A stretch of DNA of 41,322 bases from Limivivens faecihominis (GCF_020686945.1 NZ_JAJEPR010000027.1:1-41322); one strand, 5' to 3'. Shown: positions 1 through 7,930, counted from the stretch's first letter. The notes: generated by a model not told the origin, from the sequence alone. Program-made: numbers and translations.

Positions 1-63
1 GCATAAATCACTATTTTGTTAGCTGAAATATTGAATTTTTAAGGTACGAATCCCATTTTAGGT

Positions 64-797
64 ATGGGAAGTCTTAGATCGTAATATGTGATGATGTAGA
101 GATTGATCGGAGCATATTGAGACATTTTCTGGAAAAATATTTTGACGACCGCGGGGAAGAGGCTCTTGTAGAGGAATATAGTTCAGGAGAATCGCTGACA
201 GCGGATGTGGAAGAAGGATATCTGGGAATGGATCTTCTGTTCCTGGATATTTTTATGAACGGAATTAACGGTATGGAAACGGCAGTGAAACTTCGAGCGC
301 TTTCCTGCACGGCGCCCATCGTTTTTCTGACCATGTCTCCTGATTTTGCAGTCGAAAGTTACGAAGTGGAAGCTTCCGGCTATATCCTCAAGCCCTTTTC
401 TGCATCTCAGTTGGTACGTCTTCTGGAGAAAACACTGAAAACCGGTGACCGGAACCGGGTAGCAGTAAAGACGGGACGGCAGTTCCGTTATCCCTACACC
501 GATGATATCCTCTATATTGACAGCAACCGTCATATCGTCACACTCCATCTCAAAGATGGCAGTGAGATTGTGACGCAGGACAAACTGAATGATATCGAGT
601 CCCGGATCGGAGAGAAGCGTTTTCTGCGGTGTCATCAGAGTTACCTGGTAAATATGGATCAGGTGGCAGACGTGAAAGAAGATTTTATCCTGAAAAATGG
701 AAATATGGTCCCTATCCGGGTGCGTGGAAGAAAAGAGCTGATAGACGCATATAATCGGTATTTTCTCAGTCGAAAAGAGGGAGATTTTGCCGAATAA
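64..797 (+). CDS. LytTR-family response regulator, apparent frameshift near the start
   Basis: Two-component response regulator with an AgrA/VirR-type DNA-binding domain. The reading frame is open from position 78 to 797; its only visible start there is TTG at 117, giving 226 residues. A receiver domain fills the first half (phospho-acceptor Asp in FLDIFMNG, Lys in YILKPF), and a LytTR domain follows at about residues 125-220 (FRCHQSYLVN-like core reads FLRCHQSYLVNMD, then RVRGRKEL). The frame continues upstream of the TTG as VICDDVEIDRS, the acidic pocket that normally sits at residues 5-8. An ATG at 64 reads MGSLR and would join it if one base were present near 78/79, so the true gene probably starts at 64 and carries a one-base deletion (or sequencing error). 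No kinase partner is in the window; it may lie upstream. Family assignment is firm; functional integrity is uncertain. Confidence 0.8.
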
Positions 798-811
798 GTA
801 AGGCGAAACGA

Positions 812-841
812 CGATTGTGCTTAAAATCCTGCCGATTGTGC
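812..841 (+). promoter_or_regulatory. Direct repeats resembling paired LytTR boxes
   Basis: The 9-mer CGATTGTGC occurs perfectly at 812-820 and 833-841, 21 bp start to start, i.e. two helical turns. A related AAAGTTGTGCA follows at 843-853. Paired 9-bp direct repeats with about 12 bp between them just upstream of a -35 region are the known geometry of AgrA/VirR-type LytTR binding sites. Adjacency to a LytTR gene supports autoregulation or control of the following leader. Binding is inferred. Confidence 0.5.
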
Positions 842-846
842 CAAAG

Positions 847-877
847 TTGTGCAGGAGCTGATTTTTTCTGATATACT
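847..877 (+). promoter_or_regulatory. Candidate promoter of the riboswitch leader
   Basis: TTGTGC at 847-852 and TATACT at 872-877 with a 19-bp spacer. The -10 is good, the -35 and spacing are poor, which fits an activator-dependent promoter beneath the direct repeats at 812-841. Start of transcription would be about 884, upstream of the riboswitch. Confidence 0.45.
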
Positions 878-904
878 CTTTCTCGAGAGGGAAAGAGAAC
901 TTTA

Positions 905-985
905 AATTCAGCAAACCTGTTGAAAAGCAGTGACGCAAAACCAATGGGTCTAAGGCGTACAGCTATGACAGCCGGTTGCTGTGGG
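905..985 (+). ncRNA. Cyclic di-GMP-I riboswitch (GEMM-I)
   Basis: The closing helix pairs CAGCAA (909-914) plus CC with GG TTGCTG (974-981). Inside are the P2 hairpin CTG-TTGAAAAG-CAG, the conserved junction TGACGCAAAACC (930-941), the GGGTCTAAGGC segment (946-956), and a GGC/GCC hairpin ending in TATGACAGCC. This order is the class I c-di-GMP aptamer. An intrinsic terminator follows at 1021-1057, so the likely mechanism is transcription termination control. The next gene on the strand is the nitroreductase at 1126, but it also has its own promoter after the terminator. Confidence 0.85.
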
Positions 986-1020
986 GAAAACCGGGAGTTT
1001 TCTCTACATAAGGTTCTGAA

Positions 1021-1057
1021 AAGCCGCGGCAGGACAACATCCTGTACGCGGTTTTTC
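1021..1057 (+). terminator. Riboswitch-linked intrinsic terminator
   Basis: CCGCG-GCAGGA pairs with TCCTG..CGCGG, followed by TTTTT. It sits about 40 nt after the c-di-GMP aptamer, placed as an expression platform. Confidence 0.75.
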
Positions 1058-1070
1058 TGCGTTTTAAGAC

Positions 1071-1099
1071 TTTACACTGCTGAAAAAGTTACCTATAAT
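1071..1099 (+). promoter_or_regulatory. Strong sigma-70-type promoter of the nitroreductase gene
   Basis: TTTACA (1071-1076), 17-bp spacer, TATAAT (1094-1099). It lies downstream of the riboswitch terminator, so transcription of the nitroreductase gene need not pass the riboswitch. The AGGAGG ribosome binding site is at 1111-1116. Confidence 0.75.
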
Positions 1100-1125
1100 A
1101 AAAACAAAAAAGGAGGAATTGATCG

Positions 1126-1668
1126 ATGCAGTTAATTGATGGAATCAAGACAAGACGAAGCGTACGGAAATTTGAGGATAAAAAGGTTCCGCATGAAGTG
1201 TTGGAACAGATCGTGGAGGCGGCTGCCTTTGCTCCCTCCTGGAAAAATTCCCAGACCGTAAGGTATATCGCCGTGGAGGACGCGGCCCTTAAGGAGCGGA
1301 TTGCCACAGAAGCTACGATGAATTTTACCCATAATAAAGATATCATCTCCGCCTGCCCGGTGCTGATCGTCGTTGTGACAAAGACCGGTATCTGCGGTTA
1401 TGAGAAGGACGGTTCCTACACCACCTCCAAAAAGGACAAGTGGGAAATGTTTGACGCGGGCATCGCTTCCCAGACCTTCATGCTGGCGGCCCACGAGTAC
1501 GGCGTCGGCACTGTAACGCTTGGCATTTTTGACGAGGAGATTCTTGGAAAAATCCTGGAGCTTCCGGAGGGCGATAATGTTTCCGCCCTTCTGGCAGCAG
1601 GCTATCCGGAAAGCGCTCCCGCAGCACCGAAGAAAAAGAGCGTGAAAGAGCTTCTTTCCTGGCGCTGA
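1126..1668 (+). CDS. Nitroreductase family protein
   Basis: FMN-dependent oxidoreductase of the nitroreductase fold, 180 residues, cytosolic. The N-terminus IDGIKTRRSVRKFEDKKV is the family's flavin phosphate-binding signature (RRSxRxF), followed by the FAPSWKNSQTVRYIAV segment that lines the flavin. The C-terminal half holds the conserved glycine-rich piece near AHEYGVGTVTLGIF. Start is ATG behind AGGAGG with 9-nt spacing. It has its own promoter (1071-1099) immediately downstream of a c-di-GMP riboswitch terminator. Substrate cannot be read from sequence; members reduce nitroaromatics, quinones or flavins, or act in other NAD(P)H reductions. Confidence 0.9.
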   Translation: MQLIDGIKTRRSVRKFEDKKVPHEVLEQIVEAAAFAPSWKNSQTVRYIAVEDAALKERIATEATMNFTHNKDIISACPVLIVVVTKTGICGYEKDGSYTTSKKDKWEMFDAGIASQTFMLAAHEYGVGTVTLGIFDEEILGKILELPEGDNVSALLAAGYPESAPAAPKKKSVKELLSWR

Positions 1669-1746
1669 TCGCTTTACTTTTAAGACTGTCTGTGTTATCC
1701 TTTCCTTTAGTAAATGGCCGCGGAAAGGCGGCAGAAGGGAAAACAA

Positions 1747-2250
1747 ATGGATAAGGAAGAACGGAAAAAGATTCACAAAAAGATCAGCATAATCACGCTG
1801 CTTGCCCTGATTGTCGTTATCGCCGTCATGATCGGCGGCACCCTCATGGGCTGGCTTAAAATCTGGGCGTTTCAGCTGATTGCCTGTCTGTACCTTGTGG
1901 GCTACTGGGCTGCGACGGATATTCTGGAGCCGAAGCTCACGAAGCTTCTTGAGGGCGTCACGGAGGATCAGAAGAAAGCCTACAAGAAATATGCGGCCAT
2001 GGATTTTGCCGGATATATGGGAATTCTGGTATTTGTCATCTTCGCAGGCCGGGGCGGCGCCAGCAATGTCGGCATGATTGGCCTCGTGGTTTACGCTTAC
2101 ACGCTGAGTGCGAAGAAGAAATTCCGGCTGGAGTTCCAGCACCCGGAGAAAATTCATAAGAAACAGGCTCCGGTACAGAAAAAAGAAGTTTCCATCCGTG
2201 AGAAAGCGGCTATGGTAAAGCCGGTGGATGACGAAGAAGACGAGCAGTAA
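1747..2250 (+). CDS. Small multi-pass membrane protein of unknown function
   Basis: 167 residues. A basic cytosolic N-terminus (KEERKKIHKKI) leads into hydrophobic segments at about residues 15-35, 38-55 and 90-120, then a charged tail ending in DDEEDEQ. I do not recognise a named family. The ATG at 1747 is preferred because AGAAGGGA precedes it by about 7 nt; an in-frame ATG at 1714 has no such site. The gene follows the nitroreductase by about 80 bp and ends at an intrinsic terminator. Confidence 0.75.
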   Translation: MDKEERKKIHKKISIITLLALIVVIAVMIGGTLMGWLKIWAFQLIACLYLVGYWAATDILEPKLTKLLEGVTEDQKKAYKKYAAMDFAGYMGILVFVIFAGRGGASNVGMIGLVVYAYTLSAKKKFRLEFQHPEKIHKKQAPVQKKEVSIREKAAMVKPVDDEEDEQ

Positions 2251-2258
2251 AAAAGGGA

Positions 2259-2284
2259 GGGCGGCATATGCCGGCCCTTTCTTT
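2259..2284 (+). terminator. Intrinsic terminator
   Basis: GGGCGGCA pairs with TGCCGGCCC (one bulged C), followed by TTTCTTT. It ends the transcript of the small membrane protein. Confidence 0.7.
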
Positions 2285-2322
2285 CATATAATCAGACTGA
2301 CAGACGATGGATGGCAGTGTGC

Positions 2323-3006
2323 ATGAAGGCTGGAAAAGGATATCTGATTTTGCTGACGGCGGTATTTCTCTGTGCGGCCGCTGTCTGGATGAGCAGGGAT
2401 GCGGTGGAGACTGTATCTGAGAAAAATGAGACGGAGAGTGCTGAGGAACTGGCGCCCCGGGTGGCCATCAGCTTTGACGATGGTCCCCATAAAACCTATA
2501 CGCCGCTGCTTCTGGACGGCCTGAAGGAGCGGGACGTGAAGGCGACGTTTTTTCTCATCGGGGAAAATATTTCCGGCAAGGAGGAGATCGTCCGGCGCAT
2601 GGCAGAGGAAGGGCATCTCATCGGAAATCATACCTACAGCCATGTGAAACTTTCTGGTATGGCTCCTGAGGCGGCCTGCGAGGAGATCCGAAAAACCTCC
2701 GACCTGATTCAGGAGATCACGGGAAAGCCTGCGGAATACATACGCCCGCCCTTCGGAGAGTGGGATAAGAGCCTCGAGTGCGGGCTGACCCTTTTTCCCG
2801 TACTGTGGACTGTGGACACTCTGGACTGGACTACGGAGAATGTCAGCGATGTGGTGCGCCGGGGCACGGAAAAGGTGAAGGATGGGGATGTGATCCTGCT
2901 TCACGACTGCTATGCTTCCTCGGTAAAAGCGGCCCTTGAGATTATCGATACTCTGAAAAGCAGAGGCTTTCAGTTTGTGACAGCGGATGAACTGATATTG
3001 GAATAG
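2323..3006 (+). CDS. Polysaccharide deacetylase (NodB-homology, CE4) protein
   Basis: Metal-dependent sugar deacetylase, probably exported and acting on peptidoglycan or another GlcNAc polymer. A hydrophobic N-terminal segment (residues about 6-22) acts as signal or anchor. The NodB motifs appear in order: AISFDDGPH (catalytic base and metal Asp), NHTYSH (metal His pair), RPPFGEW, VDTLDW and ILLHD. About 227 residues is normal for a single-domain member. Start is uncertain: ATG at 2311 and 2323 are both in frame and neither has a strong ribosome binding site; 2323 gives the cleaner signal sequence. It is 11 bp upstream of rarA, suggesting co-transcription. Confidence 0.88.
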   Translation: MKAGKGYLILLTAVFLCAAAVWMSRDAVETVSEKNETESAEELAPRVAISFDDGPHKTYTPLLLDGLKERDVKATFFLIGENISGKEEIVRRMAEEGHLIGNHTYSHVKLSGMAPEAACEEIRKTSDLIQEITGKPAEYIRPPFGEWDKSLECGLTLFPVLWTVDTLDWTTENVSDVVRRGTEKVKDGDVILLHDCYASSVKAALEIIDTLKSRGFQFVTADELILE

Positions 3007-3017
3007 GAAGGAACGTC

Positions 3018-4331
3018 ATGGATTTATTTGAATATGCAAGAAGCAATACGATGAAAAAGGAAGCCCCTCTGGCTTCCAGAATACGCCCGAGGACCCTGGA
3101 TGAGGTGGTGGGGCAGCAGCATATCATCGGAAAGGACAAGATGCTCTACCGCGCGATCAAGGCGGACAAGCTGGGTTCCATCATTTTTTATGGCCCGCCG
3201 GGAACCGGAAAGACTACGCTGGCGAAGGTCATCGCCAACACCACCAGCGCGGAATTTACCCAGATTAACGCCACTTCCGCTGGGAAAAAAGACATGGAGG
3301 AGGTCGTGGCCAAAGCCAAGGATACCCTCGGAATGTACCAGAAAAAAACGATTCTTTTCGTGGATGAGATTCACCGCTTCAATAAGGGGCAGCAGGATTA
3401 TCTTCTTCCCTTTGTGGAGGACGGAACGCTGATTCTGATTGGAGCCACGACGGAGAACCCGTATTTCGAGGTGAACAGCGCTCTGATTTCCCGGTCGGTG
3501 ATCTTTGAACTCAAGCCTCTGACAAAGGAGGATGTGGGTGTGCTTCTGAACCGGGCCGTCTATGATAAGGAGCGGGGCATGGGTTCCTACGACGCGGTAC
3601 TGGAGCCGGAGGCGGAGGAGTTCCTGGCAGATATTGCAGGGGGCGATGCGAGAAAAGCCCTCAATGCCATTGAGCTCGCGGTGCTCACGACGGAACGCAG
3701 CGCGGATGGAAAAATCCATATCACCCGGGAGGTGGCTTCCGAGTGCATCCAGAAACGGGTGGTGCAGTACGATAAGACCGGGGACAACCACTACGACACG
3801 ATCTCTGCCTTTATCAAGAGTATGCGGGGTTCCGATCCCGATGCCGCGGTCTATTATCTGGCCCGGATGCTCTATGCCGGGGAGAGTGTGACCTTTATTG
3901 CCCGGCGTATCATGATCTGTGCCTCAGAGGATGTGGGAAACGCTGATCCCCAGGCCATTCAGGTGGCAGTGGCGGCAGCTCAGGCCGTGGAGCGGGTGGG
4001 CATGCCTGAATCCCAGCTGATTCTGGCTCAGGCCGCCCTCTATGTGGCCACTGCGCCCAAAAGCAATTCTGCCACAAACGCGATCTTTGAAGCTATGGAA
4101 GCCGTGAAAAACGGCAAGGCCACAGTTCCGGTCCACTTAAAAGATGCCCACTACCCAGGCGCCGCCAAACTGGGCCACGGCATCGGCTACGAATATGCCC
4201 ACGACTTCCCCAAACACTTCTCCCGCCAGCGCTACCTCCCCGAAGAACTGGGTGACACCAAATTCTACCGCCCCAGCGGAAACGGGTATGAGAAAGAGAT
4301 TGAGAAGTATCTGGAGTGGATACATGAATAA
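3018..4331 (+). CDS. rarA: Replication-associated recombination protein A (AAA+ ATPase)
   Basis: RarA/MgsA, relative of the clamp loader, acting at stalled replication forks in the cytosol. 437 residues, full length. Walker A GPPGTGKTTL is at about residues 57-66, Walker B is LFVDEIHRFNKGQQD, and the sensor segment is GATTENPYFEVNSALISRS. The MgsA C-terminal tetramerisation part ends with HFSRQRYLPEELGDTKFYRP. Ribosome binding site AAGGAAC precedes the ATG. The segment 4138-4285 has an abrupt run of C-ending codons unlike the rest of the gene. A terminator shared with the convergent gene follows. Confidence 0.95.
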   Translation: MDLFEYARSNTMKKEAPLASRIRPRTLDEVVGQQHIIGKDKMLYRAIKADKLGSIIFYGPPGTGKTTLAKVIANTTSAEFTQINATSAGKKDMEEVVAKAKDTLGMYQKKTILFVDEIHRFNKGQQDYLLPFVEDGTLILIGATTENPYFEVNSALISRSVIFELKPLTKEDVGVLLNRAVYDKERGMGSYDAVLEPEAEEFLADIAGGDARKALNAIELAVLTTERSADGKIHITREVASECIQKRVVQYDKTGDNHYDTISAFIKSMRGSDPDAAVYYLARMLYAGESVTFIARRIMICASEDVGNADPQAIQVAVAAAQAVERVGMPESQLILAQAALYVATAPKSNSATNAIFEAMEAVKNGKATVPVHLKDAHYPGAAKLGHGIGYEYAHDFPKHFSRQRYLPEELGDTKFYRPSGNGYEKEIEKYLEWIHE

Positions 4332-4338
4332 AAAAACA

Positions 4339-4378
4339 CCAGGCAGAGCTTTCCAGCTTATGCCTGGCATTTTTTTAT
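4339..4378. terminator. Bidirectional terminator between rarA and the convergent gene
   Basis: CCAGGCA (4339-4345) pairs with TGCCTGG (4361-4367), with inner AGCT/AGCT pairing, and is flanked by an A-run on the left and TTTTTTT on the right. It serves rarA and lies at the 3' end of the convergent gene. Confidence 0.75.
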
Positions 4379-4905
4379 TCGGATTTCGGTTCTGTAAGTA
4401 GTGTCCCCATGACGTATTCGTAGATTTCCTGGCAGCGTTTGCCCCAGTGGTTGCACATGGCGATGGCCTGCTCTTTGTCGGGAACGCTGATGGTGAGATC
4501 CAGGAGATCGCCTTTTTTCTCCTTGACTTCGCAGTGGACGGAATATTCACCTGCGGTATTTTTATAATAGTCAGCGACAATGGCCACTTCGTTTCGGAGG
4601 GCCATTTTGTTTTCCTGGATATAGCGGTCGATGTCCTCACGGATGGGGGCGGAGATCTTCTGAGTGAAATAGCCGAGGGTCATATCGCCGTCCTCGGTGA
4701 GGTAATACTGGGAAGTATTCCGGATGGTCTCCATACGGATAAGCCCGGCCTCCACCAGCTCCGAGATGGCCTGCTGGAGTGTGAAATATGTGGTGTATTC
4801 CTGGTCCAGCACAAATTCAGAAATCTGGGCGTTGGTCAGCGGAAAATCCACTTTTTTCAGCATATATAGAATGATGAGTTTGTATAAGGTTAAAGGTTCT
4901 GCCAT
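4375..4905 (-). CDS. DUF4364 family protein (winged-helix-like)
   Basis: 176 residues. The N-terminal half (LYKLIILYMLKKVDFPLTNA through LIRMETIRNTSQYYLTEDG) reads as a winged helix-turn-helix with a YYLTEDG wing, as in the DUF4364 family of Clostridia. The C-terminal half is an alpha/beta domain of unknown role. The start at 4905 is preferred over 4950 because AAGGAGGG lies 6 nt upstream. It follows the radical-SAM gene by 10 bp on the same strand, so the two form an operon. Possible regulator; no target is visible. Confidence 0.82.
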   Translation of the reverse strand: MAEPLTLYKLIILYMLKKVDFPLTNAQISEFVLDQEYTTYFTLQQAISELVEAGLIRMETIRNTSQYYLTEDGDMTLGYFTQKISAPIREDIDRYIQENKMALRNEVAIVADYYKNTAGEYSVHCEVKEKKGDLLDLTISVPDKEQAIAMCNHWGKRCQEIYEYVMGTLLTEPKSE

Positions 4906-4915
4906 AGTTCCCTCC

Positions 4916-5869
4916 TTATGGTTGAAAAAATTTCCCCTGCCAGGAGCCACGCAATTTCAGCTGCCGGTGAATCTCATTGAGGACTGAGCGCTTCCGGCTG
5001 CTCCAGAGCGGGGCAATGAGAAGCTCTTTGGGGCCGTCTCCGGTGAGACGGTGAATCGTGATATCCGGTGAAAGTTCGTCGATGCAGCGGATCACAAGAT
5101 CGATATATTCCTCCTCGGTAAAAACGGGAAAGCCCGGGTTTTCGTACCAGGCAGCCAGATCGGTCCCCTTCAGAACGTGAAGAAGCTGAAGCTTGATGCC
5201 CTGGATATCCTGGTGATTGAGATAACGGATCGTAGCGAGCATATCCTCCTCCGTTTCGCCGGGAAGCCCAAGGATCGTGTGAACGACCACGGAAATACCG
5301 CAGCTTCTGAGCTTCTGTACTGCTTCTTCAAAACAGGGAAGGGCGTAGCCTCTGCGGATAAAAGCCGCCGTTTTCTCATGGATGGTCTGAAGGCCCAGCT
5401 CTATAGTGACGGGCTTGATCTCATTCAGGGAAGAAAGAAGATCGAGTACATCGTCGGGCAGGCAGTCAGGCCGGGTGCCGATGGAAAGGGCCACGATATC
5501 CGGGTGTGTGATGGCCTCGGTGAAAATTTTCCGGAGATAGTCCACCGGAGCATAAGTGTTGGTATAAGCCTGGAAGTAAGCCACAAAATGCTTCGCCGGA
5601 AACTTCGTCCGGAGCTTTTCTTCCTGGGATTCGATCTGTTCTCTGATGGAAAGGCGGGCGTCCGCGGCGAAGTCACCGCTTCCTCCGGCGCTGCAGAAAA
5701 TACAGCCGCCGCTTCCCACGGTGCCGTCCCGGTTGGGACAGGTCATACCGCCGTTTAAGGAGACTTTGTATATTTTTTCACCGTACTGTTTTTTCCACTC
5801 ATAGTCCAGGGAGCGATAAGGCTTCTCGCCCCAGAGAGGAGTGGAGGCTGCCGGTTTTTTCACAGTCAT
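4916..5869 (-). CDS. yhcC: TIGR01212-type radical SAM protein (YhcC-like)
   Basis: 317 residues, expected length. The 4Fe-4S cluster motif is the YhcC-type CPNRDGTVGSGGCIFC with one long and one short Cys spacing, at about residues 44-59. A GLQT segment and the VVHTILGLPGE motif follow, typical of the radical SAM barrel in this family. The N-terminus contains the family YRSLDYEWKKQYG segment. GAAGGGAG lies upstream of the ATG. The enzyme's substrate is unsettled for most members. It is the first gene of an operon with the DUF4364 gene. Confidence 0.9.
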   Translation of the reverse strand: MTVKKPAASTPLWGEKPYRSLDYEWKKQYGEKIYKVSLNGGMTCPNRDGTVGSGGCIFCSAGGSGDFAADARLSIREQIESQEEKLRTKFPAKHFVAYFQAYTNTYAPVDYLRKIFTEAITHPDIVALSIGTRPDCLPDDVLDLLSSLNEIKPVTIELGLQTIHEKTAAFIRRGYALPCFEEAVQKLRSCGISVVVHTILGLPGETEEDMLATIRYLNHQDIQGIKLQLLHVLKGTDLAAWYENPGFPVFTEEEYIDLVIRCIDELSPDITIHRLTGDGPKELLIAPLWSSRKRSVLNEIHRQLKLRGSWQGKFFQP

Positions 5870-5892
5870 AAAACAGAAACTCCCTTCGTATG

Positions 5893-5978
5893 TCGTACCT
5901 GCGGATTGCTACGCTGCAGAGCAGCTCACGCAATCCTTCAAACATTCAGAATCCGCTGATTTACTGCGTAAATCGCTT
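5893..5978 (-). repeat. Dispersed intergenic repeat, copy 1
   Basis: Read on the - strand it contains GCGATTTACGCAGTAAATCA, then GAATGTTTG, then a hairpin with AATTGC-type arms around CTGC/GCAG and an end like AGCAATCCGCAGGT. The same unit is at 26289-26372, and its hairpin half is at 38092-38142. It lies in the gap between the divergent genes at 5869 and 6098. Confidence 0.7.
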
Positions 5979-6041
5979 GCTCTTCTATCATACCATTTCC
6001 AAAATCATAATTCAACTGTAACAGCCAGGGGAAAATTATGG

Positions 6042-6047
6042 TATAAT
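6042..6047 (+). promoter_or_regulatory. -10 element of the 6098 gene
   Basis: TATAAT at 6042-6047. No good -35 is visible 16-18 bp upstream (TAACAG at 6019). Confidence 0.4.
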
Positions 6048-6097
6048 GAGACCAGTTAGGAAAAACTATGAGAAACTATGAGAAACGGAGGTGCCCT

Positions 6098-6331
6098 ATG
6101 AATCTGACAGAAAAGCAGAAAGAACAGCTCACCGTAGCGCTCCAGGCGGCGGTATTCGCAGCCTTTGCCGGAGCAGCCCTCATTCAGGAAGGCCGGCTCT
6201 ACCGGAAATACCGGAAAAAAATTCTGGCTGAGAACGCCCGCCAGGAAGAAAAACTGACAAAAGAGAAATACCGCCTGAAAGAAAAAGCCCTGAAGAGAAA
6301 ATATCGCCTGAAAAATAAGAAAAAAAGATAA
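6098..6331 (+). CDS. Small basic membrane-associated protein, unknown function
   Basis: 77 residues. One hydrophobic alanine-rich stretch (LQAAVFAAFAGAALIQ, about residues 12-27) is followed by a very Lys/Arg/Glu-rich helical tail ending NKKKR, which may form a coiled coil. Start ATG 6098 has GGAGGT 6 nt upstream; an earlier in-frame ATG at 6068 lacks one. It lies 22 bp before the serine hydrolase, probably same operon. No family recognised. Confidence 0.65.
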   Translation: MNLTEKQKEQLTVALQAAVFAAFAGAALIQEGRLYRKYRKKILAENARQEEKLTKEKYRLKEKALKRKYRLKNKKKR

Positions 6332-6353
6332 ATAGAACAGGAGAGGAAAAATT

Positions 6354-7850
6354 ATGACAAGAAAAGAATTTGAACGGATCACACCGGAACAGGCCGGCAT
6401 TTGTTCGGAAGACATCGAGTGGCTTCTGGATCAGCTGGAGAGCGGGATCACAGAACCCCATGGCTTAATGATTATGAGGCATGGAAAAATTTGTGCGGAA
6501 GGCTGGTGGAGCCCCTATGCTCCCGGAATCCGCCATGGCCAGCAGTCTCATTCCAAGACCTATGCGGCGACGGCGATTGGCATTGCGTATACCGAAGGCC
6601 TGTTAAAGCTGGATGAAAGACTGATTGATATTTTCCCGGAAGAAGCACCGGAGAACCCCTCAGAAAATCTGAAGCTTCTGACAATCCACGATGTCCTTTG
6701 CATGGGCTGCGGAATGGACGAGATGCCGGAACCGACGGTAAACTGGCTTCATGATTTCCTTCATACCCCGGTAAAACACAAACCCGGAACGACCTATATG
6801 TACAACAGTGTGGGTTCTTCGGTTCTCGCAGCGATTATCAAAAAGAAAACAGGACTTGGACTGCATGAATATCTGAAACCCCGCCTGTATGATAAGATCG
6901 GCATCCTTTCCGATAACCATCGCTGGATCAAAATGCCGGACGGTACGGAGATGGGCGGAGGCGGCCTGTTTTCGACCACCGAGGATAATCTTCGCCTTAT
7001 GAAGCTTTATGCGAATGGCGGAGTCTGGGACAATGAGAGGATTCTGGCGGAAGACTATGTGAAACGGGCGACCAGCCTTCAGAATGAGTCGGCGACAGAG
7101 GCGATCGGAAATCCGGAGGCCAGAGATAACTTTGTCGGTTATGGTTATCAGATTTGGATGTGCCAGCCCGAAGGCGTATACCGTGCAGACGGCGCGATGG
7201 GGCAGTTCACGATCGTTGTTCCGGATCTGGATATGCTCATTGCCATTACCGAGAATGCATCGGGAGCACACTGGGCACAGGCAATCCTGGATACCATGTG
7301 GGCTTTTCTTGAGAGAATCCGAAAAAATCCCGCAGCTGGGGAAAATAAGACAGCGTCGGACGCATTGAAAAAACGTATGAGCGCTCTTTCTCTTCCCGCT
7401 CCGAAATATCATCCCTTCAGCCCGTACATGGAAAAAGTAGATGGAAGCAGCTATCAGGTAGAAGAAGGAAACTTTTATCTGGGCTGCGACGGGGTGGAAA
7501 TGATTATGGGAGGAACGCCGCTTCCGTCGGCAGTTCAAAGTTTTACGCTTCATTTTACCTGTGATACGTTATGTATTTCCACAGATGACGGAGACGAAAC
7601 CTTCGATCTCTGGGCTGCAATGGACGGCTCAAGAAGACAGAATCTGATTCCGGGAAGGCTGGCTGGCCAGGTATTGGCGAGCGCCTGGTGGGAGCAGGAA
7701 AATGTCCTTGTTATCGAACTGCGTAAGATCGAGACCTGCGGAAAAGAGACACTTACGTTTAACTTTAAGGAAGACCAGGTAACGATAGAAGACGAAGATA
7801 CTCTGGCTTTCAAACTGGAAATGCCGACAATTGTTGCAAAAAGAAAATAA
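6354..7850 (+). CDS. Serine hydrolase, class C beta-lactamase / penicillin-binding fold
   Basis: 498 residues, cytosolic by sequence since no signal peptide is seen. The catalytic SxxK is in SHSKTY (about residue 64-67), the YxN motif is in TYMYNSVGS, and GGGGLFSTTEDNLRLM is the conserved downstream helix region. About 170 residues follow the roughly 330-residue catalytic domain and may be an extra beta domain, as in esterase EstB-like or D-aminopeptidase-like members. AGGAGAGG precedes the ATG. Actual substrate (ester, D-peptide or other) cannot be told; there is no reason to call it a resistance enzyme. Confidence 0.87.
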   Translation: MTRKEFERITPEQAGICSEDIEWLLDQLESGITEPHGLMIMRHGKICAEGWWSPYAPGIRHGQQSHSKTYAATAIGIAYTEGLLKLDERLIDIFPEEAPENPSENLKLLTIHDVLCMGCGMDEMPEPTVNWLHDFLHTPVKHKPGTTYMYNSVGSSVLAAIIKKKTGLGLHEYLKPRLYDKIGILSDNHRWIKMPDGTEMGGGGLFSTTEDNLRLMKLYANGGVWDNERILAEDYVKRATSLQNESATEAIGNPEARDNFVGYGYQIWMCQPEGVYRADGAMGQFTIVVPDLDMLIAITENASGAHWAQAILDTMWAFLERIRKNPAAGENKTASDALKKRMSALSLPAPKYHPFSPYMEKVDGSSYQVEEGNFYLGCDGVEMIMGGTPLPSAVQSFTLHFTCDTLCISTDDGDETFDLWAAMDGSRRQNLIPGRLAGQVLASAWWEQENVLVIELRKIETCGKETLTFNFKEDQVTIEDEDTLAFKLEMPTIVAKRK

Positions 7851-7865
7851 AAGCCGGTGCTCTGA

Positions 7866-7892
7866 GGACGGGAAAATTTCCCGTCCTTTTCA
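7866..7892 (+). terminator. Intrinsic terminator
   Basis: GGACGGGAAA pairs perfectly with TTTCCCGTCC across one A, followed by TTTT. It ends the serine hydrolase transcript. Confidence 0.85.
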
Positions 7893-7930
7893 AATGCGGA
7901 AAATTGCTGTGAATTTGAAAAAGAAAAAGT

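Noticed and set aside
1132..2157. 341-codon - strand frame opposite the nitroreductase and membrane protein genes
   Set aside because: Antisense shadow spanning two well-supported genes and the promoter between them; His/Gly-rich composition without motifs.
6354..7850. Beta-lactamase resistance gene
   Set aside because: SxxK and YxN show the fold only; there is no signal peptide, and the size and extra C-terminal part fit a general serine hydrolase or esterase.
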